This document shows positions 1 to 8,083 of a stretch of 64,000 nucleotides of DNA, one piece after another; position 1 is the stretch's first letter, and each line of letters opens with the position of its first letter. The DNA is from Spirirestis rafaelensis WJT71-NPBG6 (GTDB lineage: Bacteria; Cyanobacteriota; Cyanobacteriia; Cyanobacteriales; Nostocaceae). Under the pieces are notes generated by a model. The model saw nothing but the letters and a program-made list of their open reading frames with translations. It did no database searches and was not told the DNA's origin. The stretch is taken from NCBI GenBank assembly GCA_019359015.1, contig JAHHID010000038.1:1-64000 (forward strand). The letters run 5' to 3'. Both the position numbers and the translations under genes were made by a program.

Positions 1-120
1 GTTTTGTCTTGCTCACGAGTCAGGAATACTCTTAAACGAGCGCCCATATCTTCAGTTACCTTGCTAGATGCATTCTCTATATTTATATATCTTTACATAG
101 TTTGGTTTTTTCACGCCGAC

Positions 121-321
121 TTACTTAATGTATATTTTATTTCCTGGAAGTCCCTTAACGTATGACCTTAAACATTCTTGCTTGATTTCATCTGAGTACC
201 CTTTTGGTGGACTGTAAACATCGATAAATTGACGACCACAATTGACGCAAATGTGATTTTGTTTACCTCTTCGTTTACCATTTTTTCTTATTTCAGTAGA
301 GTCACAGTATGGACATTGCAC
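121..321 (-). pseudogene. IS1-type InsA transposase N-terminal fragment
   Basis: This 66-codon fragment begins with a zinc-finger arrangement of two CxxC pairs (CPYC near residue 3, CVNCG near residue 25) and continues to LRSYVKG, which matches the start of InsA-type IS1 proteins. It stops just where the helix-turn-helix should be completed, and no InsB partner follows. The 120 bases to its left hold nothing I can assign. It is best read as a relic cut by another insertion, because an unrelated transposase scrap begins immediately upstream on the other strand. Confidence 0.7.
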
Positions 322-354
322 AGTAGATCACCTCAATTCATCCCTCTATTATGC

Positions 355-500
355 AACGCCGGAGATTCTAAACATCAGTGGTTTAAAGAATTTTTAGAAT
401 TGCCAAACGGTATTCCGTCTTATGACACTTTTTCTCGTTTATTTGCGCTTACTTGACCCCAGTGGAGGATGGTTTGTTGCAATGGTTGGAGAAATATTAC
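355..500 (+). pseudogene. ISAs1-family transposase scrap
   Basis: The plus strand reads WFKEFLELPNGIPSYDTF followed by SRLFAL, a hallmark stretch from the N-terminal part of ISAs1/H-repeat transposases. The frame then hits a stop at about position 454, while the expected LLDP continues in the neighbouring frame, so at least one base has been lost or gained. Nothing of the catalytic domain is present. It is a short non-functional remnant abutting the IS1 scrap. Confidence 0.6.
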
Positions 501-535
501 GGATTTAACGACGAAGAAAATTAAGAAGAGCGCGA

Positions 536-2611
536 TCATGCCTTAAATTGAATGTAATGTACAATCGCTTCTGCTGTAGGGATATTGGTTGCAACTAAAA
601 CTTCGTTGATGTTACATACCCTCAACAGTGCTTCTTCATTTGCCTGACTAGATTGAGCCATCATAAAATCTTTCAATAAAATCACTGCCAAGATATCTCC
701 TGAGGCAACCATAGAAGCAATAGTTTGATATCCTCCAGATGTTGTAGCAGGAATTTGCAAACTGATACATATATTTAATTCCTGGATTAATATTTGACTA
801 ATAGAGGGTGGTGCAAGCGTTAAACACTGTGAGAAAAACTCTTGATGTTGAGCAACAAATTTTGCCAAATCTGATTTTTTACTTTCGTGAGCTATGAGCG
901 CTACGTATTTTGTGGAAATAACTGAGGAAACTTTAGGAGTTTCGTTTACGGGTATTTGTAAAGATGCTACATTAGGAAATTTAACATCACTTGTTTGTGC
1001 GATCGCCTTTGTTTTAGATTCTTCAGCAGGTGCTTGAGCGCATACCACAACATCTTCCACCACTTCTACTTCCGCAGCCTGAATTTCTGTTAGTTGAGAT
1101 GTTTCTCTTTCGCTTTTAAGTTCAATACTCGTTTGCGAGGGTTCGCTGACTTCTTCCACTGCTGTCATTGCTAAGTCAATGGTTGATGTATCAGTAACTT
1201 GAGATACAGCATCTTTTTCTGGTAGCGCGATCGCATCAACATATTCTGTTGTTTCTAAAGCCTCAACAGCCTGAAAATAAGTATCTTCAGCAGGTGTTGG
1301 AGTTATTTCTTTAGAAACTTCACCTACTATTTCAGGTGTTTCAATAGTAGTTAAATCAGAAATAACCTCAGGAATAGAGCTAGTATTTTCAAAAACTGTT
1401 AGTTCTTCTGCTGGTTGAGCAGTTTGAGTAGTTACTTTAGAAACTGTTGGTTCTTCAGTTAGTTGACTAGTTTGAGTAGTTACTTCGGAAACTGTTGGTT
1501 CTTCAGTTGCTTGATAAGTTTCAGTACTTACTTCAGAAACTGTTGGTTCTTCAGTTGCTTGACTAGTTTGAGTAGTTATTTCGGAAACTGTTGGTTCTTC
1601 AGTTGCTTGATAAGTTTCAGTACTTACTTCAGAAACTGTTGGTTCTTCAGTTGCTTGATAAGTTTCAGTACTTACTTCAGAAACTGTTGGTTCTTCAGTT
1701 GCTTGATAAGTTTCAGTACTTACTTCAGAAACTGTTGGTTCTTCAGTTGCTTGACTAGTTTGAGTAGTTATTTCGGAAACTGTTGGTTCTTCAGTTGCTT
1801 GATAAGTTTCAGTACTTACTTCAAAAACTGTTGGTTCTCCAGTTGCTTGATAAGTTTCGGTACTTACTTGGGAAACTGTTGGTTCTTCTGCTGGTTGATA
1901 AGTTTCGGTACTTACTTGGGAAACTGTTAGTTCTTCAGATAATTCAGGAGATTGAATATAAGTTATTTCAAAAACTTCACTTATTCTTTCTGGAGTTTGA
2001 GCTATTACCTCAGATTCAGCTTCCTGGGATTGAACAAAAGTTACTTCCTGAAAATTAGTTATTTCTTGAAAATTAATCACATCAGAAGTATCAATTGTAG
2101 ACTTTACAGACTGAACATCTGGATTGGAGGTTTCACTAACTTTTTCTGCAATTACTGATTCAGAAACTTCATTAACAGCTTCTTGAGGTTGATTAGAGAT
2201 TTTATAAATATCTAAATTAGCGGCTTCTCGTAAACCTGAAAATACTGTAGCGTCTAGGCTTTTGTAGACAGTTTCTGGTAAATCTTCAGATACTGAGTTC
2301 ATTTCTTCAATTGTGAGAACAAACTCACCAATGCGAATAACATCCCCAGCCTTCAATTTGTAGCTTTGATTTGTCTGAGCCAGATAACCGTTAACTATTG
2401 AGCCGTTTCTACTACCAAGGTCGTAGAAGTAATAATCTCCATCTTGGTACAAAAACTTACCATGCAGTCGGCTCACATCAGGACTATCGATGACTAAACC
2501 TGCGTTAGGAGAACGACCAACTATGCATTCACCTTGTATCCTGGTTGCTAAAGCTAGGTTAAGTTCCTTGACTTCACTTAACGTCTGTGAATTAAAAACT
2601 TTTACTTTCAT
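536..2611 (-). CDS. FHA domain protein with 16-residue repeats and a methylglyoxal-synthase-like C-terminus
   Basis: The 691-residue product starts with an FHA phosphothreonine-binding domain (residues about 5-105): GRSPNAGLVID, SRLHGKF and GSRNGSIVNG are the three usual blocks. A long acidic Thr/Ser/Glu-rich linker follows, with twelve 16-residue repeats at about 223-410. The last 125 residues (from about 566) resemble methylglyoxal synthase: the opening KYVALIAHESKK, then SGGYQTIASMVASGDILAVI, then EALLRVCNINEVLVATN. The ATGTT substrate-binding block is missing and the GGDQQ aspartate has become tyrosine, so I infer a degenerate regulatory domain rather than an enzyme. It is the last gene of the minus-strand CIS block. 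FHA proteins scaffold threonine-phosphorylation control in type VI secretion; a similar role here is inference. Confidence 0.8.
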   Translation of the reverse strand: MKVKVFNSQTLSEVKELNLALATRIQGECIVGRSPNAGLVIDSPDVSRLHGKFLYQDGDYYFYDLGSRNGSIVNGYLAQTNQSYKLKAGDVIRIGEFVLTIEEMNSVSEDLPETVYKSLDATVFSGLREAANLDIYKISNQPQEAVNEVSESVIAEKVSETSNPDVQSVKSTIDTSDVINFQEITNFQEVTFVQSQEAESEVIAQTPERISEVFEITYIQSPELSEELTVSQVSTETYQPAEEPTVSQVSTETYQATGEPTVFEVSTETYQATEEPTVSEITTQTSQATEEPTVSEVSTETYQATEEPTVSEVSTETYQATEEPTVSEVSTETYQATEEPTVSEITTQTSQATEEPTVSEVSTETYQATEEPTVSEVTTQTSQLTEEPTVSKVTTQTAQPAEELTVFENTSSIPEVISDLTTIETPEIVGEVSKEITPTPAEDTYFQAVEALETTEYVDAIALPEKDAVSQVTDTSTIDLAMTAVEEVSEPSQTSIELKSERETSQLTEIQAAEVEVVEDVVVCAQAPAEESKTKAIAQTSDVKFPNVASLQIPVNETPKVSSVISTKYVALIAHESKKSDLAKFVAQHQEFFSQCLTLAPPSISQILIQELNICISLQIPATTSGGYQTIASMVASGDILAVILLKDFMMAQSSQANEEALLRVCNINEVLVATNIPTAEAIVHYIQFKA
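1381..1944 (-). repeat. Tandem 48-bp coding repeats (about twelve units)
   Basis: Twelve in-frame 48-bp units encode 16-residue blocks of the form ATEEPTVSEVSTETYQ or ATEEPTVSEITTQTSQ. Two subtypes (ETYQ and TQTSQ) are interspersed, which suggests expansion by unequal exchange of multi-unit blocks. Every unit is rich in Thr and Glu. There are no unique spacers, so it is not a CRISPR array. The copy number is likely to vary between strains. Confidence 0.9.
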
Positions 2612-2974
2612 AATATAAAATTAAGTTATGATATTTTTTGACAAAAAAATTAAAACTTTATTTCTACAAAAAGGATAATCTATTTATCTATAGTAAATCC
2701 TATTTTAGGGATGAAAAACTTGTATTAACTATTAAATATTATTAATTGTTTATGAAAAAATATAAACTATTAACAAGAAACAATTCATTTTTTCTAGAGC
2801 TACTTAGGAGCGCATGAAAAAGAGTGCGAAGCCTTAGTTTGAATTTCATTCTTTTTAAGTCCCCCACCAAATATACAGATTTGGTGTTCAACAATTGCGT
2901 CACGGGTCTGAATCTCGCACTAATTACCGTCGTCTGAATTTTGTATTTTGCATTTTCTTCAACTATTCAATAAA
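2612..2974. other. Intergenic gap inside the minus-strand CIS block
   Basis: This 363-base gap lies between the DUF6760-type gene and the FHA gene, both on the minus strand. It is very AT-rich next to the FHA start (2612-2780), as expected for a separate promoter. I see no open reading frame worth naming. The only structure noticed is the hairpin at 2865-2886, annotated separately. Confidence 0.6.
2865..2886 (-). terminator. Candidate hairpin terminator or attenuator
   Basis: CACCAAAT and ATTTGGTG form a perfect 8-bp stem around a 6-base loop, about 90 bases past the stop of the 44-residue gene on the minus strand. The next 20 minus-strand bases are not a clean T-run, so efficiency is uncertain. 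It could separate structural CIS genes from the FHA gene. Confidence 0.35.
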
Positions 2975-3109
2975 CTAATCTCCTGACTTTTGGTTAATCT
3001 TATTTATTTCTTCTACCCAACGCTGACGTGTAGTGTGTTCTAAATTTAAAAGATCATCTTGTGACCAGTGAAAGTGGTAAGCAATAAACGCTACCTCCTC
3101 ATATAACAT
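2975..3109 (-). CDS. Small CIS-associated protein, DUF6760-like
   Basis: A 44-codon frame starting at ATG 3109 encodes MLYEEVAFIAYHFHW, then LEHTTRQRWVEEI. This matches the short DUF6760-type proteins found after the tail-assembly genes in cyanobacterial and actinobacterial CIS clusters, where YEEVAFIAYHFHW and LEHRERxRWVxEI are the conserved parts. Reading upstream in the same frame gives SGGVISYPSD, which also resembles the family, but no ATG, GTG or TTG occurs there before a stop, so the start may be non-canonical or the family N-terminus may have been lost. It begins 15 bases after the preceding gene. The role is unknown; a tail-assembly helper is likely by position. Confidence 0.75.
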   Translation of the reverse strand: MLYEEVAFIAYHFHWSQDDLLNLEHTTRQRWVEEINKINQKSGD

Positions 3110-3123
3110 ATCAGAGGGGTAGC

Positions 3124-3510
3124 TTATGACTCCCCCGCTAATTCTAGCTCCACTGAAAACTTAGTATTGCAATGAGGACATTCAGTAGGTATATGAGTAT
3201 TTCCTTGTTGATTTACTCGATTATAAAATTCCCTAAGATAAGCCAAGTCACTGACTAAAAGACCTTCCAGCAAATTAGGGCTAACAGAAGTAAGGCTACC
3301 TAAGCGGGTAATTACCCGTGAAAGCATCACTAAAACCCCATAAGCAGAATTTTCTTGAACTTTACGTTCTTTTTGCAATAAAATTTCATCTAATGCAGTA
3401 GCCAAACGCATGACTCCCTGACGATGTACTCGGTTTTGGGTATCAACTAAACCTTTAGGAAGAGTAAAGGCAAATTCAGTACAAACAATATCCTTGCGGC
3501 GCATAGACAA
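3124..3510 (-). CDS. T4-baseplate-like phage tail assembly protein with zinc ribbon
   Basis: The 128-residue product carries the family signature FTLPKGLVDTQNRVHRQGVM, then RLATALDEI, SRVITRLGSL and DLAYLREFYNRVN. Proteins of this kind (T4_baseplate / phage tail assembly type) stand between tube and baseplate genes in CIS operons. The C-terminus adds CPHC at about residue 113 followed by NTKFSVELEL, half of a zinc-ribbon-like knuckle that is absent from the paralogue just upstream. The two genes are 22 bases apart and alike along most of their length, so they arose by tandem duplication. The role is probably assembly or baseplate connection; I cannot be more specific. Confidence 0.75.
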   Translation of the reverse strand: MSMRRKDIVCTEFAFTLPKGLVDTQNRVHRQGVMRLATALDEILLQKERKVQENSAYGVLVMLSRVITRLGSLTSVSPNLLEGLLVSDLAYLREFYNRVNQQGNTHIPTECPHCNTKFSVELELAGES

Positions 3511-3532
3511 TTATAAATGGACGATAAAATAT

Positions 3533-3880
3533 CTAATTGGTAACTAAAGATTCAGAATTATTAACAGTATCTTCTAAAATGGCTGTTTCATTTTCTAAGC
3601 CATTGATGTGACGATAAAAGTCTTGTAAGTAACTTAAATCTTGAGCAAAAAAGTTTTCTACTATTGAAGGAGTTAGCTCAGATAATGCCCCTAGTGAGGT
3701 GATTACACGAGCCAGAATAATTATCGTAGCATAGGCTGGATTAGACTTAACGCGAGGGTCGCGCAGAGGAGCTATTTCATCAATAGCAATTGCTAACCGC
3801 ATTACCCCTTTGCGATGGAGATTGCCATCAGAGTCTAGATAGCCTTTGGGTAACGTAAATTCAAATTCTGTTTGAAACAT
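3533..3880 (-). CDS. T4-baseplate-like phage tail assembly protein
   Basis: The 115-residue product shares FEFTLPKGYLDSDGNLHRKG, VMRLAIAIDEIAPLRDPRV and LARVITSLGALSELTP with the next gene downstream. It ends in an acidic Asn/Glu-rich tail with no CxxC pair, so it is the simpler of the two copies. It follows the second tube gene by 14 bases and is evidently co-transcribed with sheath and tube. In related CIS clusters this family is constant and usually encoded right after the tube, which fits an assembly-chaperone or baseplate role. Confidence 0.75.
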   Translation of the reverse strand: MFQTEFEFTLPKGYLDSDGNLHRKGVMRLAIAIDEIAPLRDPRVKSNPAYATIIILARVITSLGALSELTPSIVENFFAQDLSYLQDFYRHINGLENETAILEDTVNNSESLVTN

Positions 3881-3894
3881 AAAGCTTCCTACAA

Positions 3895-4368
3895 CTACGA
3901 TCTTTTAAATTCCTCGAAAGCAATTTCGACTTCCTCAATTTCTATCTCTGTACTGCGGGCATTAACATCAGTAATTTTGTAACTGCAAGCCCAAGCTCCG
4001 GCTAAATCAAATCTTGCTTGTGGTTTTGCATTTTGGTCGTAAATAGTCAAAGAAGCATTTTTACGTTGTTTAGCCCAATTGCCATCTTGAACTGCTTGAA
4101 ACCAATTCCAAAGTGCGATTGAACTAGTCATACCTCTACGCAAAGTCAGATTTCCGCTTTTGACATTGCCAGGAATTTTAGTCCTAATCGTCTGGACTTT
4201 TTTTGGCTTTGCCCCATTGATTAATGTGACTTCACAGATTTCAATAGGTGCTTGAGTCTGCTGAAATCCCCGACACTCTAAAAAAGTACCATCTACCTGG
4301 TCGTTAGATCCATCTAAATGCAATTCTAGGTAGAAGCGATGTGATGTAAGAATTTCAAATTCTGGCAT
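3895..4368 (-). CDS. CIS inner tube protein (T4 gp19 family)
   Basis: At 157 residues it has the usual size of gp19-type tube subunits, which stack as hexamers inside the sheath. Signature parts are the N-terminal SHRFYLELHLDG, the central TLRRGMTSSIALWNWFQAV, and the C-terminal LAGAWACSYKITDVNA followed by EIEIEEVEIAFEEF. The FxxxGxxQ-like segment near residue 33 (CRGFQQTQAP) corresponds to the usual CSGL block. It is one of three tube genes in the window and may form a specialised ring, for example at the baseplate end, but that is inference. Confidence 0.88.
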   Translation of the reverse strand: MPEFEILTSHRFYLELHLDGSNDQVDGTFLECRGFQQTQAPIEICEVTLINGAKPKKVQTIRTKIPGNVKSGNLTLRRGMTSSIALWNWFQAVQDGNWAKQRKNASLTIYDQNAKPQARFDLAGAWACSYKITDVNARSTEIEIEEVEIAFEEFKRS

Positions 4369-4448
4369 TGTTTATCACTCCAAATGAATAGTTAAGGAGG
4401 CAGGTATTAAATGCCTCCATGAACCAACGCTATATTGAATTTGTACCC

Positions 4449-4907
4449 CTACCTTGGAGGAACTCGTTTAATACCTTCGTGAACTAACTCTAAGGTTTCA
4501 GTCGCCATATCGCCACTGCTTGCTGTCAAAGTAGGGCCTGTATATTTACAGGGGTAACATCTAAGAATTTCCCAACGCGCTTGCATTTTACCTGACTGGT
4601 CGTAAACTGATATCGAAGCATCTTTACGATTGCCTTGCCACTGACTTGCGCCTCCCATATTCTTGTTACAGTCTTCGTACCACTCATAAAGTCTCAAATC
4701 ATCAGTAGCAATGAGCTTGACAGTAATATTCGTAAATTTAGCGACAGTAGGAGTAGCTTGACGAGTTGCAAAACCTCCCTTACTACTACCATGAATATCC
4801 TGAGCAGGGGTAGATTCAACTCCTAAACCACTAAGTTCTTTGATGACTTTTTCGGTAATTCCATCTGCTTCAAAATAGAAGCGAGCCGCAGTAAGAAATT
4901 CAGCCAT
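4449..4907 (-). CDS. CIS inner tube protein (T4 gp19 family)
   Basis: The 152-residue product begins EFLTAARFYFEADG, then KELSGLGVES, the typical start of gp19-like tube subunits, and ends ETLELVHEGIKR as most of them do. The central YEWYEDCNKN replaces the more usual WNW element. It lies directly downstream of the sheath gene, the position where the major tube subunit is normally encoded, so I take this copy as the main tube protein. The 80-base gap to the next tube gene shows no obvious terminator. Confidence 0.88.
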   Translation of the reverse strand: MAEFLTAARFYFEADGITEKVIKELSGLGVESTPAQDIHGSSKGGFATRQATPTVAKFTNITVKLIATDDLRLYEWYEDCNKNMGGASQWQGNRKDASISVYDQSGKMQARWEILRCYPCKYTGPTLTASSGDMATETLELVHEGIKRVPPR

Positions 4908-4955
4908 ATATCAACTCCTGAAATTTCAATAAAATAAATAGTCGGGTAACAGTAA

Positions 4956-6617
4956 CTACTCGCCATCAACACCATTCCATTGACTAATGCGGAAGACGAC
5001 AAACTCAGCAGGTCGGACAGGGCAAACACCCACTTCAATATACAAACGACCGAGAATCTGGGTTTCTGGAGGATTCAATTCTGCATCACATTTGACATAG
5101 AATGCTTGCTCTGGTGTGGCTCCGAATAAAGCCCCTTCACGCCATAGGCGTTCGAGGAAGTTGCTGACGGTACGGCGCACCCGTGCCCACAAGTCTTCGT
5201 CGTTGGGTTCAAAAACTGCCCATTGCGTACCCAATTCAATCGATTTTTCAATGTAGCTAAATAATCGGCGCACGCTTATATAACGCCACTCGGTTTTATC
5301 AGGTTCGACTAAGGTACGTGCCCCCCAGATACGAATACCTCGATTAGGAAAGTTGCGGATGCAATTGATACCAAGGGGATTTAAGAGTTCCTGTTCGCGG
5401 AAATTGGTGTCATAACTTAAGCCGATTACGCCTCTTGGTACTTCGTTTGCAGGCGCTTTGTAAACTCCCCTAGTTTCATCTGTTCGTCCCCAAACGCCCA
5501 TCATGTGACCACAAGGAGGTACAAGTATCGGTCTGCCACCGTTGCGCGGGTTGGGAACTTTAATCCAGGGATAATAGAGTGCTGCAAACATAGAGCGACG
5601 GTTAAAGCTTCTTTGCAGCCACTCAACTACTTCTTGGGGTTTGGCGCGATCTGGTGGCGAATCAAGTACAACCATACGATTAGGTGGATTGGGAACATCG
5701 CCACTAGCAGAACCCTCACACATGCTAATCATGAGTTCCATGATGCCGTGAACTTGATCTAAGTTCATTACTCCAGCTTCATAAGCCCGCATTAAATCGG
5801 GACAAGCTAGCATGGTAATTTCATCAATCTCGAAAATCCCGCGCACGCCTGTACGGTCGTCGCGTACTCCCTCAACATCCTGTGAAAAGCGATCGGGCGG
5901 GGATGCAACGATCGCAGGTGTTAGTTCGTACTGACCATTTGCCGGTCGTCGCGCTAGGGGTTGTCCAGATGGAGAGGAGTCTGTAACGCTGACATACAAG
6001 GAGTTTCGCAAAGCAGCGATCGCATAAGTTGCCACCTGAGTTGCTGATTCGCGGTTCATGGTCAAGTTTTCGTACTCTTCGAGAACTTCCTCACCGCGAA
6101 TAATTTGTAATGTGAAATACTCACCTGTGTTTGGCGGCGCTTCTCCCTCAGTACCTTCAGGTAAAGCGCGGGGTGCACTGTCATTAATCACAATACTAAT
6201 TGCTCCACCTGCTACCTGTTCGGGACGCAGGGTAAAGGTGAGGGAGGGACGATTTCCCCGACCAGTAATTTGTAAGGATGGGGCTTCTGGTGTGGCGGTT
6301 CTGGAAGCGCTTGGTAATTGAGTACCAATACTTGCGATCCAGCAGCGACCGCCACCATTCATAAAATAGCCATAGACCGCAAAGGGTAAATAGGCATCGA
6401 AGTTGGTGAAGCCATCAGAGTTGGTATGGGCAAAGTAATTGAGATATTGCGTCCAATTGGTTACTAACATGGGCTTAAATAACTCAGCCCCGCCACGCAC
6501 ATCTTCTGTAAAGCCCACAAATCCGGCTACTGCTGTACTTACACCTTCTATCGGTCGGCTACCTCGGTCTATTTCTTCAACGTAGACACCAGGAGCTTTG
6601 TAATCGAGTCTTGCCAT
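4956..6617 (-). CDS. CIS contractile tail sheath protein
   Basis: This 553-residue protein begins DYKAPGVYVEEIDRGSRPIE, the start of tail sheath proteins, and ends with the conserved sheath C-terminus (CDAELNPPETQILGRLYIEV, then GVCPVRPAEFVVFRISQW). The middle contains the expected IWGARTLVEPDKTEWRYISV and RRLFSYIEKSIELGTQWAVF blocks. The sheath is the helical outer cylinder that contracts to drive the inner tube. Only one sheath gene is present, whereas the Serratia antifeeding prophage has three; a single copy is common in simpler CIS. An insertion at about residues 115-240 would be the surface-exposed domain. Confidence 0.95.
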   Translation of the reverse strand: MARLDYKAPGVYVEEIDRGSRPIEGVSTAVAGFVGFTEDVRGGAELFKPMLVTNWTQYLNYFAHTNSDGFTNFDAYLPFAVYGYFMNGGGRCWIASIGTQLPSASRTATPEAPSLQITGRGNRPSLTFTLRPEQVAGGAISIVINDSAPRALPEGTEGEAPPNTGEYFTLQIIRGEEVLEEYENLTMNRESATQVATYAIAALRNSLYVSVTDSSPSGQPLARRPANGQYELTPAIVASPPDRFSQDVEGVRDDRTGVRGIFEIDEITMLACPDLMRAYEAGVMNLDQVHGIMELMISMCEGSASGDVPNPPNRMVVLDSPPDRAKPQEVVEWLQRSFNRRSMFAALYYPWIKVPNPRNGGRPILVPPCGHMMGVWGRTDETRGVYKAPANEVPRGVIGLSYDTNFREQELLNPLGINCIRNFPNRGIRIWGARTLVEPDKTEWRYISVRRLFSYIEKSIELGTQWAVFEPNDEDLWARVRRTVSNFLERLWREGALFGATPEQAFYVKCDAELNPPETQILGRLYIEVGVCPVRPAEFVVFRISQWNGVDGE

Positions 6618-6678
6618 GAAAGTCTCTCCATTTTGGATTAAAGATTATAATTTTATGCAGTCCTAATCTCTGTCTTTA

Positions 6679-7557
6679 TCAGTTTTTACGATTTTGAATT
6701 ACTGAGGCAGGTGTAAGTAAAATTTCTTTAACTGTGTAATTTTGGCTATCTATTAAGACGTTGCAGGTTTGGGGTTCATAATCAAGACACTTCAGTGTTA
6801 ATACATAATTACCCAGTCTCAAATCTTCAAAAAAGAACAGCCCTTCTTTGTCACTAGTCGCTGATTTCTCGGCTCCCTGAATGTTAATTTCTGTATCAGC
6901 AACTGGCTGCTGGGTTATTGCATTTTTGACAATACCCGCGATCGCTACCCGCTTAGTTGATACTTTGCCATTACCATTTTTTTGTAGTTGGTCATATACG
7001 CTCATAATTCGCTCCCAAACCAAAGGTATGGAAGTCTTTTGTGGTTCAAAGGGTACTGTAACTGTTAAATATAAAGCTGGACGCAAGGGAACATTGAGAG
7101 CGCTCCATAAAGAACCTACCTCAACTGGTGGTTCTACAGAAACTGTCATGGATAAATTGCCATAGCCACACAGTTCAGGAGCTAAAAATTCCTCACGCAG
7201 CGAACGATGACGCAGCAGTAAGGTTAATGCTTCAGTTAAAAGCCGATGTTCGCCTAAAGTCGTACTATCCCAAGCCGTTAACATTAACGATACATCAAAC
7301 CAACTGGGAGACCAAGTTACAGTGGCAGGTTGTAACCCGGATTGTGCAAACTTACGTTCCACCTGCCTGCCAGAGTGTTGTACTTGCTTACTCTCGCGAA
7401 TATCATAAAAGTACAAATTGAGAGTAGGTCCGGTACTCTCGTCCCTGCGACTTCCTGGACGACTAAAGTCAATTTGCTCCGTACTAATGAGGGAGGTTCC
7501 CCCAGCTAGGATGGACGCTAGTGTATGAAGAAGGGAGATAAGCATAAAGATGCTCAC
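6679..7557 (-). CDS. DUF4255 (Afp16/Pvc16-like) tail terminator with a carboxypeptidase-regulatory-like C-terminal domain
   Basis: The first 200 residues fit DUF4255, the cap/terminator family of CIS: RPGSRRDESTGPTLNLYFYD, LMLTAWDSTTLGEHRLLTEA and a late EPPVEVGSLWSAL. Residues about 205-285 form a separate all-beta unit (AGIVKNAITQQPVADTEINI, then DKEGLFFFEDLRLGNYVLTL) that looks like a carboxypeptidase-regulatory-like or SpaA-type fold. The gene is first in the minus-strand block, just before the sheath. GTG at 7557 gives this length; ATG at 7545 would start at MLISLLHTL and is equally plausible. A second DUF4255 gene lies at 39710-40951, so the two may cap different ends or act at different steps. 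Confidence 0.82.
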   Translation of the reverse strand: MSIFMLISLLHTLASILAGGTSLISTEQIDFSRPGSRRDESTGPTLNLYFYDIRESKQVQHSGRQVERKFAQSGLQPATVTWSPSWFDVSLMLTAWDSTTLGEHRLLTEALTLLLRHRSLREEFLAPELCGYGNLSMTVSVEPPVEVGSLWSALNVPLRPALYLTVTVPFEPQKTSIPLVWERIMSVYDQLQKNGNGKVSTKRVAIAGIVKNAITQQPVADTEINIQGAEKSATSDKEGLFFFEDLRLGNYVLTLKCLDYEPQTCNVLIDSQNYTVKEILLTPASVIQNRKN

Positions 7558-8083
7558 AGGCGTGGAGATGCTTCTAGATTAAATGCATCAACCTGGTAAA
7601 GTTAATTAGACTTTTGTCGAGATTTACCATGATAAAAATACTAATTAATCATGAGTAGATCATTGGCAAAGAAGAATCTGTTTACATTTGTTTACATAAA
7701 GAATACAACGGGGGCGTAAATAAAGATCCTATCTTAAATCAGCCAAAAGCTTATGGTATAAGTCTTTTAAGCTTTACCTTTTGACTTTTTCCGAACACAA
7801 GCGGTACTAGTTTTATTTCTCTTTACTTACTTAAGTGTTTTCTATTAAGTAATATTTAAATGTAAATATTAAGATTTACTAAAAAAATGGCTATATTAGT
7901 ACATGAATGAAATCATACATTGGTAGAAATTTTCTTATATAATACTTAAGCAATAGTGCAGCAAAAAAAAAGTACTGAATATTATCTAGTCAGATTTTAT
8001 TATCAAATTAATTAGGGCATTTACCATTTAATAGAAAATAAAACAAATTTACTTACCTTACAGCTTAAGAAGTGAGTTAAACG
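7558..8083. promoter_or_regulatory. Divergent control region between the two main CIS blocks
   Basis: This 526-base, strongly AT-rich gap separates the minus-strand sheath/tube block from the plus-strand regulator and spike block, so both promoters must be here. At 7850-7871 it has a perfect inverted repeat, TAATATTTA and TAAATATTA around AATG, which is a reasonable operator shape. Being AT-rich, such a palindrome could arise by chance. The histidine kinase and response regulator encoded next door are natural candidates to act here. No coding frame was credible. Confidence 0.5.

Noticed and set aside
1381-1944. Regular repeats that might suggest a CRISPR array
   Set aside because: Units are contiguous and in frame with no unique spacers, and no cas gene is nearby.
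1463-2058. Plus-strand repetitive frames opposite the FHA gene
   Set aside because: They are antisense readings of the 48-bp coding repeats; composition and repeats belong to the FHA gene.
4823-5038. 71-codon minus-strand frame between sheath and tube genes
   Set aside because: It overlaps the ends of both genes in another frame and has no support of its own.
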